Assembly: GCA_003353845.1 (NCBI GenBank)
Contig: PIVT01000039.1
Coordinates: forward strand, 1-36,086
From: Pseudomonadota bacterium
GTDB taxonomy: Bacteria > Myxococcota_A > UBA9160 > JADFDR01
DNA: 36,086 nt
Direction of reading: 5' to 3'
Part shown: positions 8,187 to 15,202 of the stretch, piece by piece
Position numbering within the stretch: the first letter of the stretch is position 1
Layout of the letters: each line of letters begins with the position of its first letter
Translations under genes and position numbers: made by a program
The notes under the pieces: model-generated
What the model was told of the DNA's origin: nothing
The model's input: only the letters and a program-made list of their open reading frames with translations
Databases searched by the model: none

Positions 8187-8358
8187 TCGCAGGCGGAATT
8201 CGGGGCTGCCTGCGACACTCAACCGCAGGCGTTGGGGGGATATAAAGGCTTAAATCCCCCTGGTTGCGGCGGGGACGAGGTCCTGCGATCCTATCCCGCC
8301 GGACCTTTGCGGTCAGCGGCAGTGTCCAACTGCCCTGCGCGGAATCCGATGGACTGAC
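8187..8358 (+). ncRNA. Putative structured leader RNA of the hemerythrin operon
   Basis: A dense set of perfect complementarities ends 28 nt before the hemerythrin start. P1: TCGCAGGC 8187-8194 with GCCTGCGA 8208-8215. Alternative to P1: GCCTGCG 8208-8214 with CGCAGGC 8224-8230. P2: GGGGGAT 8235-8241 with ATCCCCC 8254-8260, flanked by CCGCA 8223-8227 with TGCGG 8265-8269. P3: GGCGGG 8268-8273 with CCCGCC 8295-8300. P4: AGGTCC 8278-8283 with GGACCT 8301-8306, interleaved with P3 (pseudoknot or exclusive). P5: GTCAG 8312-8316 with CTGAC 8354-8358, enclosing GGCAGT 8318-8323 with ACTGCC 8329-8334. The P5 apical loop GTCCA (8324-8328) matches TGGAC 8350-8354. This fits a riboswitch or other cis-acting RNA, but I cannot match it to a class by eye. 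Confidence 0.5.
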
Positions 8359-8386
8359 TAAAAAGCTGGAATGGAGCGAAAAAATT

Positions 8387-8794
8387 ATGCCACTGATTAC
8401 CTGGGGACCAAAGTACGAGACTGGACTGAACATTATCGATGAGCAGCACCGTGGGCTGGTCGATTTGATCAACGAGCTAAATGAAGCCTTGGTCGAAGAA
8501 CGGGGGAAAGAGGTGATGGACCGGGTTTTCGATGAACTCTTCAATTACGTCCATGTTCATTTCAACGATGAAGAAAACCTCATGAAACTCCACGAGTATG
8601 ATGACTTCGCGGAACATTCCCGCCAGCATGACATCTTCACATCGCAAATGGACATGTTTCGAGAGAGCTTCCAGGACGGGTCCAAGGTCGTGAGCGACGA
8701 GGTGTTGGAGTTTTTGCGAAATTGGCTGATAACCCACATTACCAGTACCGATCGTGGATACATCAGCCTGTTTAAAGAAGCTGGGGTCAAATAG
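8387..8794 (+). CDS. Bacteriohemerythrin
   Basis: 135-residue four-helix-bundle, non-haem di-iron oxygen-binding protein. All seven canonical ligands are visible: His21 (DEQH), His58 and Glu62 (HFNDE), His77 and His81 (HSRQH), and His117 and Asp122 (HITSTD). The length matches stand-alone bacterial hemerythrins, with no fused signalling domain. Family roles are O2 storage or delivery, O2 sensing and sometimes NO or iron handling, in the cytosol. The ATG at 8387 is chosen because the protein family begins here (PLITWGPKYETG) and GGAG lies 10 nt upstream; the open frame extends upstream only through the structured leader. The next gene (OYE) follows 22 nt later, probably in the same transcript. 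Confidence 0.95.
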   Translation: MPLITWGPKYETGLNIIDEQHRGLVDLINELNEALVEERGKEVMDRVFDELFNYVHVHFNDEENLMKLHEYDDFAEHSRQHDIFTSQMDMFRESFQDGSKVVSDEVLEFLRNWLITHITSTDRGYISLFKEAGVK

Positions 8795-8816
8795 AACCCC
8801 GACGGAGGTGCCACAC

Positions 8817-10010
8817 ATGTCTGAATACCTGGACAAGCTCTTCGCCCCTACGCAACTAAAGGGCTTGGAATTGCGTAACCGCGTTATTCGGGCGGCCACC
8901 TTCGAGGGCAAGTGCCCCAACGGCTATCCCAGCGATGACCTGATCGCGCTGCACCGCGAAATGGCAGAGGGTGGCGTCGGGCTGACCACGGTGGCCTATT
9001 GCGCCGTCGAAGCCGATGGCCGCGTCAAAAAAGAAATGATGTACATGCACGAAGGGATTCGTCCTCAGGTCGAGGCGTTAACCCGTGCCGTGCACGAAGG
9101 CGGCGGCAAGCTCTCCGGGCAAATGGGTCACTGCGGCAACTTCTCTCAGAATTCGGACTTCCAAGGCAAGCGACCGCTCGGCCCCTCCCCCATGCTCAAT
9201 ATGGGAGGGATTGGCTGTGGCCTTCCCTTCGCCGGCGCTATGACCCATGCCGATATAGACCATGTCGTGCAGTGCTTTCACGACGCGGCCCTCTTCATGA
9301 AATCCGCAGGATTTGACGCCGCCGAGATACATTTCGGTCACGGTTATGGGCTCAGCCAATTTATCAGCCCCAAGACCAATAAGCGGACGGATGAATACGG
9401 TGGATCCATCAGTAATCGCATGCGTTTACCTTTGCGCGCCCTTGAAGCCGTTCGCAAAGCGGTGGGTGATGACTTCCCCATCCTCGGCAAAATGGGTCTC
9501 ACCGATGGCGTCAAGGGAGGCCTTGAAATTGACGAAGCCATTGAGGTTGCCGCGCTGCTCGACGAGGGGGGTATCGACGTACTGATTCCCAGCGGGGGCA
9601 CCAGTAGCATGAATCCCATGTTGCTCTTCCGCGGCGATAGCATTCTTCCCGGGATGCTTGAGTTGGAAAAGAGTGCGTTCATGCGCATGGGTATGCGCAT
9701 GATGGGCAAGTCATTTTTCCGTGAGTACCCCTACGAGGAACTCTACTTCCTGGATGGCGCCAAACGGATACGAGACCGTATCAAGAACGCCAAGCTGTGT
9801 TATATCGGGGGTTCCAGCACGCTGGAAAGTCTCGAGTCCGTGATGCGTGAATTCGATTTCGTGCAGATGGGTCGGGCCCTCATCAAAGATCCCTACTTCG
9901 TTAAACACGCCATGGCCGATCCCAACTACATCAACGGCTGCACCCACTGCAATAAGTGTGCAACCATGATTCTCCATCCCGATGGTATTCGCTGCCCGGA
10001 GAATGATTGA
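8817..10010 (+). CDS. NADH:flavin oxidoreductase, Old Yellow Enzyme family
   Basis: 397-residue FMN-dependent TIM-barrel ene-reductase. It begins LFAPTQLKGLELRNRVIRAAT and has the active-site segment QMGHCGNF, the strand-loop EIHFGHGYGLSQFISPKTN and the OYE signature RTDEYGGSISNRMRL. VQMGRALIKDP forms the phosphate-binding end. The C-terminus has a cysteine cluster CTHCNKC similar to the 4Fe-4S ligands of 2,4-dienoyl-CoA reductase-type members, but the protein stops about 15 residues later and lacks their second flavin/NAD domain. GGAGGTG stands 7 nt before the ATG. It probably reduces an activated alkene; substrate unknown. A run of seven T follows the stop (10020-10026) without a strong stem. 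Confidence 0.9.
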   Translation: MSEYLDKLFAPTQLKGLELRNRVIRAATFEGKCPNGYPSDDLIALHREMAEGGVGLTTVAYCAVEADGRVKKEMMYMHEGIRPQVEALTRAVHEGGGKLSGQMGHCGNFSQNSDFQGKRPLGPSPMLNMGGIGCGLPFAGAMTHADIDHVVQCFHDAALFMKSAGFDAAEIHFGHGYGLSQFISPKTNKRTDEYGGSISNRMRLPLRALEAVRKAVGDDFPILGKMGLTDGVKGGLEIDEAIEVAALLDEGGIDVLIPSGGTSSMNPMLLFRGDSILPGMLELEKSAFMRMGMRMMGKSFFREYPYEELYFLDGAKRIRDRIKNAKLCYIGGSSTLESLESVMREFDFVQMGRALIKDPYFVKHAMADPNYINGCTHCNKCATMILHPDGIRCPEND

Positions 10011-10034
10011 AGGGCTTGGTTTTTTTAAGGAAGT

Positions 10035-11237
10035 TCAGATTCCCTCGCCGTGTCGGCCCTCTTCCTCCATGGGCTTGATGTTCTTCTTTGCCTTTGGAAT
10101 ACGAGTCTTTCGTTGTCGACTCCAGCGGCCATCGGGTTCGAGTTTCATCTCGGCTTGATAGCCCGGGTCCAAGAGTTGGGCCATTCCCGAAAACATGGCA
10201 AAGTGATCGAAGTCCTCGTTTGATGGGAACTGCAATGGGATCCCCACCTGGCCCACGTGATCGGCATTCACGACACCGAGCACTTGCCAGTGCGGGCGAG
10301 CTTCATCTACGGGCGATGAGAAGGGTTGTTTATAATAGGCCTCGGGAAGATTCCCAAACAGCGCGCTTTCCACAGTGACAAGTCCGTCGTTGGGTCCACC
10401 GCCCTGTTGGCGCGTGACGGCACGCAGGGTTTCGTAGCTGTCAAACATGAGAGGGTTCACTCGCTTTCCGCGTTGTGGGTCTCCAGCGATGGCATAACAA
10501 GGCACTGAGGGGGCATCTCCAATGATGCGATTGAAGTGCTTAGTCATGTATTCACGAGAGAGCATGTTCAGCGCAGTATAAGCGTCTTGCGGTTCCCCCT
10601 TGTATATCCAAGTGGCGATGGAGAGGAAGTCGACAAGTCCTTTCAGGATGACTCGCTTCTCCGTCCGCGCCTCATCCAGGCGATCCACCAGTTCAGTTCC
10701 CAGATGTGGAGTGCCGACGGTGGTTAAGGAGGCGATCTGGGGCGCATAGCCAAGCCCCATGAGCGGTCCAAGAGGTGTGTCTTTGGCTGAATTACAAGGT
10801 GCGATAAGAACACGGGCGTCCAGTCCGCCTTGGCTGTGTGCAATCAAATGTACCTTTTCTGCGCCTGCTTCTTCGCGGATCTTCTCAATCTGATGGAGCC
10901 AATCGCGCGCGCGATCAAGCGGTGTGTTGAAAGGTGACACTTCGGGTGCAAATACCTGGTAGCCGGTCCGCGTTAGAATCCGCTGAATGCCGTTGAAATA
11001 ATCAAAGAGTTGAATGTCCCCCCAACCAATATTCTTAAAACCAGCGAAACCATGCATGAGAACAATGGGCTCGCACTGGGTGTCAACGACTTTGACCGTC
11101 GGAGGCTTTGTCTTGCGCACCAGCGTCTGAAGGGAGGCTTCGGCTCCCATGAGAGCAAAATTGGCGATGCGGCTCTGTTTTCTGAAAAAAGAGTGTCTGA
11201 CTGAGGGAATCGCTGAGGACCAATTTTTGCGCTCCAT
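10035..11237 (-). CDS. Lipase-like alpha/beta hydrolase without obvious signal peptide
   Basis: 400 residues, related to the family I lipase fold: HG oxyanion motif at 62-63 (LMHGFAGF), nucleophile elbow AHSQGG with Ser135, then GTPHLGTEL, Asp284 in GPNDGLV and a probable catalytic His327 in NADHVGQVG. The N-terminus (MERKNWSSAIPSVRHSFF) is not a signal peptide, the C-terminus is strongly basic, and no chaperone gene is adjacent, unlike the lipase at 3936-4874. It may be an intracellular esterase, lipase or polyhydroxyalkanoate-type hydrolase. The ATG at 11237 is chosen over one at 11264 because GAGGAG lies 8 nt before it. It converges with the OYE gene. Confidence 0.82.
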   Translation of the reverse strand: MERKNWSSAIPSVRHSFFRKQSRIANFALMGAEASLQTLVRKTKPPTVKVVDTQCEPIVLMHGFAGFKNIGWGDIQLFDYFNGIQRILTRTGYQVFAPEVSPFNTPLDRARDWLHQIEKIREEAGAEKVHLIAHSQGGLDARVLIAPCNSAKDTPLGPLMGLGYAPQIASLTTVGTPHLGTELVDRLDEARTEKRVILKGLVDFLSIATWIYKGEPQDAYTALNMLSREYMTKHFNRIIGDAPSVPCYAIAGDPQRGKRVNPLMFDSYETLRAVTRQQGGGPNDGLVTVESALFGNLPEAYYKQPFSSPVDEARPHWQVLGVVNADHVGQVGIPLQFPSNEDFDHFAMFSGMAQLLDPGYQAEMKLEPDGRWSRQRKTRIPKAKKNIKPMEEEGRHGEGI

Positions 11238-11333
11238 GAGGCTTTCTCCTCGTTTGGAATTCAAGGAACAACTGAAACGTTCACCTCATCTATTTGGGCA
11301 CGAATCGGGTGGCGCTGTCCATCGGTAAATGCA

Positions 11334-11525
11334 TTAAGTGTGCGAAGATTTAAAGGCGCGGTTGGTCGAAAGTTTTATTGAAAGCAGCAGAAAAGAGGCT
11401 GAGACAAGTAGCGCTCGGCCAAGGGTATCGAGGGACCCGCGCCGTCTTTCAGAGCCTTGATCGCTGCTGAGGCATTCACCATCGTCGGAAAAATGAATAC
11501 TGGCGTGTGCTTGTCGCTGCCTCAT
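11334..11525 (-). CDS. Possible small membrane protein, 63 residues
   Basis: A short frame in the 365-base gap between the hydrolase and the first LysR gene. It is listed because AGGAGG ends 7 nt before its ATG, a textbook ribosome binding site, and because residues 37-52 (GRALLVSASFLLLSIK) could form one membrane helix. The sequence is otherwise low in character (N-terminal polar, Ser/Arg-rich) and resembles no family I know. It lies 77 bases downstream of the LysR stop on the same strand. I see no terminator or other feature in the rest of this gap. Confidence 0.3.
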   Translation of the reverse strand: MRQRQAHASIHFSDDGECLSSDQGSERRRGSLDTLGRALLVSASFLLLSIKLSTNRAFKSSHT

Positions 11526-11602
11526 TTGCCCTCCTCCTGGTGACGCATGACAGCCTCTACATTGAACGCTGTTCGGAGGGTATTTTGCAAAGAGCCGGGC
11601 AA

Positions 11603-12505
11603 TCAGCTCACGTAGGGAGCGAGGCTATGGGCTTTTCGGTCAACAAACTCAATGAAGGCTCGGTTCTTGAGTGGCATGTGCTCTTGGTCTTGGTAGAGCT
11701 GAGAAGTGTATAGCGGCGGCGGCCAATATTCTGGCAGCAAGGGAATCAAGCGCCCTGCTCGTACATCCCCCTCCGCTAGATGGCAACTCATAAAGGTTAC
11801 GCCCAATCCGAAAACCGCGGCTCGCTTGGCGAGTCCTGCATCGTCAAATCGCATGACCGTGTTTGCTTCGAACTCGAGACAATTCCCCTGTTCCTCGAAT
11901 TGCCAAGGCTGAATTTTCCCATCAACGGTAAAGCCTACGCCAGGCCATTGCCTGAGTTCTTCTGGATGAGTTACGGGAGCGAAATGCCGTATAAGCATCG
12001 GCGAGGCGTAATAACCGCAGCGAAATTTAAAGAGGGTCTTGGTAACCAAATCCGCCACTGGCATTGAGGAGACATTCCTAAAGGCGAAATCCAATTCTTC
12101 CTGTTGAAAATCTAGATTCCGATTGGTAGCCAGTAACTGGAGTACCACCTTGGGGTACAACTTTCGAAATTCAATGCACCACGCCCCCAGGAAGCCTTCC
12201 ACCATTACGGAAGGCGCGGCAATTCGGAGGCGTCCTTGAGGTTCCCTCAGCGTACCATCTGCGAGTTCCTCAATTTTTTTCGCGCTCAGGATCATTTCCT
12301 CAGCTAAGTCAAAAACTTCAGATCCAATTTCGGTTAAGGAAACGGTTCGCGTGGTTCGCTCTAGCAAACGGTTGTTGAGTTGCTTCTCTAGTTGCTGGAC
12401 CTTGTTGCTAACACTTGTCTTGGCCACATCGAGAGACTTTGCAGCAGCCGTGAAGCTACCCAAGCGGGCCACCTCAACAAAGATCCGTAAAGCATTCAAG
12501 TCCAC
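11603..12505 (-). CDS. LysR family transcriptional regulator (copy 1)
   Basis: 300 residues. The N-terminal winged helix-turn-helix begins MDLNALRIFVEVARLGSFTAAAKSL and continues KTSVSNKVQQLEKQL, followed by the linker helix and a periplasmic-binding-like effector domain starting near GRLRIAAPSVM. The GTG start at 12505 is preceded by AAGGAACACA. It is a close paralogue of the next gene upstream (12559-13455): the first 60 residues and the tail KNRAFIEFV-RKA are nearly the same, while the effector domains differ more. It belongs to the group that acts with oxidoreductase genes (AaeR/DsdC-like by general look), but no specific effector is identifiable. Confidence 0.92.
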   Translation of the reverse strand: MDLNALRIFVEVARLGSFTAAAKSLDVAKTSVSNKVQQLEKQLNNRLLERTTRTVSLTEIGSEVFDLAEEMILSAKKIEELADGTLREPQGRLRIAAPSVMVEGFLGAWCIEFRKLYPKVVLQLLATNRNLDFQQEELDFAFRNVSSMPVADLVTKTLFKFRCGYYASPMLIRHFAPVTHPEELRQWPGVGFTVDGKIQPWQFEEQGNCLEFEANTVMRFDDAGLAKRAAVFGLGVTFMSCHLAEGDVRAGRLIPLLPEYWPPPLYTSQLYQDQEHMPLKNRAFIEFVDRKAHSLAPYVS

Positions 12506-12558
12506 TGTGTTCCTTCCCTCTCTTTCACTCTTACACTAGCCGTGGCTTGTCATTCCAA

Positions 12559-13455
12559 CTACTGGTACTCAGCCATCTCACTCGCCTTACGTTCTACAAA
12601 CTCGATAAAGGCACGATTCTTCGATGCCATATGTTCGTGTCTCTCATAAACAAGATGGCATCCTTCTGAAGGATTCCACCAATCGGCTAACAAGGGCACG
12701 AGCCCTCCAGCCATCACACCACTCTCTGCGGGTTGGCAGCCGATGTGTACAACCCCCAATCCCTCCAAGGCCGCCTGCTTTACAAGAGCAAGATCATCGA
12801 AACACATCGCTGGCTCTGGGATGATTTCGAGGGATTTCCCATTTTCTTGGAAAACCCAGGGATAGATCGATCCTTCAAGGGCAAAGCCAATGCATGGCCA
12901 GTTGTGCAATTCTGCGGGATGTCTCAGTGTGGGGAATTTTTGAACTAATTCAGGGGAGGCAAATATGCCCATACGGAAATCAAAAATCTTTTTGCTGACC
13001 AGGTTTGATGTGGGGTGTTCGCCCACACGAAAAGCAAAATCCAATTGATCTTCTTTAAAATTCAAACGCTGATCCATCGAGATTATATCCATGCTCACTT
13101 TTGGATTTCGAATCCGGAATTCAATGGACCAATTGCCCAGAAAGCCCCTCACCAATACTGACGGAGCTGCGATTCGCAAAAGGCCTTGTGGCTCGTCGAG
13201 TTTACTTTCGGCAAGTGTTTGGAGTTCCTCTGCCCGCGCCAGGATTTCTTGTGCTTTTATAAATATTTCGGCACCCGCTTCCGTGAGAGCCACCGAGCGA
13301 GTTGTACGATTAAACAGTTGGTTGCCTAGCTGCTTTTCAAGTTGTTGCACCTTGTTGCTGACACTGGTCTTGGCGAGCCCCAAGGACTTAGCCGCAGCAG
13401 TAAAACTGCCCAAACGGCCAACTTCCACAAAAATCTGAAGTGCATTCAGGTCCAT
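12559..13455 (-). CDS. LysR family transcriptional regulator (copy 2)
   Basis: 298 residues with the same architecture as copy 1: HTH from MDLNALQIFVEVGRLGSFTAAAKSLGLAK to about residue 60, then an effector-binding domain from about residue 90. The ATG at 13455 is chosen because AGAGGAG lies 5 nt upstream; an ATG at 13476 would put extra residues before the conserved MDLNAL. A plausible promoter, TTATTA-17 bp-GATAAT, reads leftward with its -10 at 13487-13492. The gene is divergent from the GST operon at 13720, the usual arrangement for a LysR protein controlling its neighbour, so it is the prime candidate regulator of that operon. Confidence 0.93.
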   Translation of the reverse strand: MDLNALQIFVEVGRLGSFTAAAKSLGLAKTSVSNKVQQLEKQLGNQLFNRTTRSVALTEAGAEIFIKAQEILARAEELQTLAESKLDEPQGLLRIAAPSVLVRGFLGNWSIEFRIRNPKVSMDIISMDQRLNFKEDQLDFAFRVGEHPTSNLVSKKIFDFRMGIFASPELVQKFPTLRHPAELHNWPCIGFALEGSIYPWVFQENGKSLEIIPEPAMCFDDLALVKQAALEGLGVVHIGCQPAESGVMAGGLVPLLADWWNPSEGCHLVYERHEHMASKNRAFIEFVERKASEMAEYQ

Positions 13456-13533
13456 CAATGCTCCTCTAGCAGACATGAGGCACGCGATTATCGGCTGCTT
13501 TCTGGATGGTAATAAGGGTATACTGCAATCGAT

Positions 13534-13678
13534 ATGCCAAAGGGCATTTCCCTGAAACTCTCCACAAAAACAGTGAGTTGATCATGGTTTACCGGCATAG
13601 TTCAGGCGGCAGTGGTAAAAATATACACACCGACGGAAGAAAATTACTGTCGGGGTAAAACCCGGGGCTGGGTAAAAC
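13534..13678. promoter_or_regulatory. Operator-like repeats between LysR and GST genes
   Basis: The 264-base divergent spacer holds several symmetric or repeated elements. ATGCC-AAAG-GGCAT lies at 13534-13547, CCGAC-14-GTCGG at 13630-13653, and a direct repeat GGGTAAAAC at 13653-13661 and 13670-13678. A further GGTAAAA copy is at 13614-13620. LysR proteins bind dyads in such spacers; which of these is the true site cannot be decided by eye. Confidence 0.4.
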
Positions 13679-13719
13679 GCTCGATCCAACTCATTCCTGA
13701 GAGCAACCAGAGGTAGGCG

Positions 13720-14388
13720 ATGATTGAACTCTATACGGCACCCACCCCCAACGGGTACAAGGTCTCTATCATGTTGGAGGAAATCAGACTCGATTACAGC
13801 GTGCATAGCATTGCCCTGGATCAAAACGAGCAACGCAGCGCAGACTTTCTAAAACTCAATCCCAACGGTCGAATTCCCGCCATTGTCGATACTGATGCCA
13901 ATGGTTTTTCAGTTTTTGAATCGGGTGCAATTTTGATTTATCTGGCCGAAAAAACCGGACAGTTCTTGCCGGCGGATCCGGGAGAGCGTTCGGTTGTGTT
14001 GCAGTGGTTGATGTTTCAAATGGCCGGTGTCGGCCCCATGCAGGGACAGGCCAATGTGTTTTATCGCTATGCGCCTGAAAAGATTGAGTACGCCATCCAG
14101 CGTTATCAAAATGAAGTCAAACGCTTGTACGGTGTGATGGATAAGCGCTTGGCCGAGAGTTCTTTCCTCGCTGATGCCTATTCCATCGCCGATATCGCAA
14201 CCTTCCCCTGGGTGCATGCCAGCGAATGGGCTGGTGTACCTTTAGAACCTTTTCCGAATCTCTCGCGTTGGCATGATGAAATCGAAAAACGTCCAGCGGT
14301 GCAGAGCGGTCTAGCAGTGCCCGTCCGCATTGACCTATCAGCCAATAAGGACGAGATCATCCGGAAGGCTGAGAAGATGTTGACTTAG
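13720..14388 (+). CDS. Glutathione S-transferase, Nu-class (YfcG/YghU-like)
   Basis: 222 residues. The N-terminal thioredoxin-fold domain starts [21 protein letters not shown], the TPNG-K motif of disulfide-bond oxidoreductases YfcG and YghU. It includes [12 protein letters not shown] with the cis-Pro glutathione site and [14 protein letters not shown]. The C-terminal helical domain has [17 protein letters not shown] and the GST folding motif [11 protein letters not shown]. Nu-class enzymes use two glutathione molecules and have disulfide reductase and peroxidase activity with little classical transferase activity. GAGG is 6 nt before the ATG. First gene of a three-gene operon under a likely LysR-controlled promoter. 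Confidence 0.92.
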   Translation: MIELYTAPTPNGYKVSIMLEEIRLDYSVHSIALDQNEQRSADFLKLNPNGRIPAIVDTDANGFSVFESGAILIYLAEKTGQFLPADPGERSVVLQWLMFQMAGVGPMQGQANVFYRYAPEKIEYAIQRYQNEVKRLYGVMDKRLAESSFLADAYSIADIATFPWVHASEWAGVPLEPFPNLSRWHDEIEKRPAVQSGLAVPVRIDLSANKDEIIRKAEKMLT

Positions 14389-14415
14389 TATTGATAAAAA
14401 GATTGAGGCTACGCT

Positions 14416-15183
14416 GTGAAATATATCAACGTTGAAGATGCAAAAAAAATTGACGGGATGCGCTTGGTACTTTCCGTGGGTGTTCCCGGTCCTTGGGGAG
14501 AATCCGCCAAAGCACTTTTTCATGTCAAAGGAATTTCCTATACGGCGGTTGTGCAAATTCCTGGCGCTGAAAATACGGATTTGATGGAGTGGACAGGTCA
14601 AAATGGTGCACCCGTCGCTATCTACAACGATGAGCGTTTCCGAGTTTCTTGGGAAAGCTTGATCTGGCTTGCTGAAGAGATTGCCCCGGACCCTCCACTC
14701 ATTCCAAGCGATGCACGCGAGCGCGCTCTAATGTTTGGTTTGCTGCGTGAATGGGTAGGCGAAAACGGCCTTGCTTGGGTTCGCCGTTTGCAACTCCTGG
14801 ATGGAGTCAACGCCATCCCGGACATGGAGGAACTCTTCCATCGACTGGGGGAAAAGTATGGTTACAGTAAAGAGGAGGCATCCCTTGCAGAAGGCAAAGC
14901 GGCTAGCGTTTTAAAAATGCTCTGCGCTGAACTGCAAGGCCAGAAAGGGCGTGGAAGTCGCTACTACATCGGCCAGCGATTAAGCGCCTTGGATATTTAC
15001 TCGGCGGTCTTTTCAGCCGTTATGCTGCACCCCTTAAGCCATAAAGACATTCCCATGCCCGGTGGCATGCGCACTGCCTATGAGAAGACATTTCCTCTCA
15101 TTGAAGAGGCCTTGGATCCGATTTTGCTGGATCATCGCGATTATATTTTCAAGACGTACTTGAAGTTACCCATGGATTTTTAA
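14416..15183 (+). CDS. Glutathione S-transferase-like protein
   Basis: 255-residue divergent GST/thioredoxin-fold protein. The first half contains RLVLSVGVPGPWGESAKALFHVKGISYTAV and GQNGAPVAIYNDERFRVSWESLIWLAEEIAP, equivalent to the glutathione-binding domain. The second half is helical and includes SRYYIGQRLSALDIYSAVF, the analogue of the GST N-capping box. No catalytic Cys/Ser/Tyr near the N-terminus is obvious, so activity is uncertain. A GTG start at 14416 has GAGG 7 nt upstream, and the gene begins 27 nt after the previous stop. It resembles proteins annotated as uncharacterised GST-domain proteins; it may partner the upstream GST or be a non-catalytic relative. Confidence 0.8.
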   Translation: MKYINVEDAKKIDGMRLVLSVGVPGPWGESAKALFHVKGISYTAVVQIPGAENTDLMEWTGQNGAPVAIYNDERFRVSWESLIWLAEEIAPDPPLIPSDARERALMFGLLREWVGENGLAWVRRLQLLDGVNAIPDMEELFHRLGEKYGYSKEEASLAEGKAASVLKMLCAELQGQKGRGSRYYIGQRLSALDIYSAVFSAVMLHPLSHKDIPMPGGMRTAYEKTFPLIEEALDPILLDHRDYIFKTYLKLPMDF

Positions 15184-15202
15184 GCGAAGGATTTGCTGAA
15201 GC

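Larger units (their letters stand above)
7286..8386. other. 1.1 kb gene-poor region
   Basis: No convincing intact gene lies between the SDR and hemerythrin genes. From the left it holds a possible broken lipoprotein-like frame on the minus strand (7393-7605), short tandem repeats of GTGTGCTTC and TCCCCTTA (7578-7670), and a GC-normal stretch. An AT-rich segment with T-runs and TATA-like sequences follows (about 7795-8150), and then a GC-rich block of overlapping inverted repeats (8187-8358) just before the hemerythrin start. An open frame at 7858-8253 has a TTG start, no ribosome binding site and no protein-like character. Base composition changes sharply at about 7800 and 8185. Confidence 0.6.

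Noticed and set aside
7858-8253. 131-codon open frame in the AT-rich gap
   Set aside because: It starts with TTG, has no ribosome binding site, runs across an abrupt change of composition and into the structured block, and its sequence has no recognisable domain.
8265-8306. Match to the guanidine-III (ykkC-III) riboswitch
   Set aside because: A GGACGAGG string and an interleaved pairing recall that class, but the second strand of the pseudoknot follows the first directly, with no intervening loop, and the other conserved bases are absent.
8142-8357. 71-codon frame ending PARNPMD across the structured region
   Set aside because: The bases are better explained by the stacked inverted repeats, and the translation resembles no protein family.
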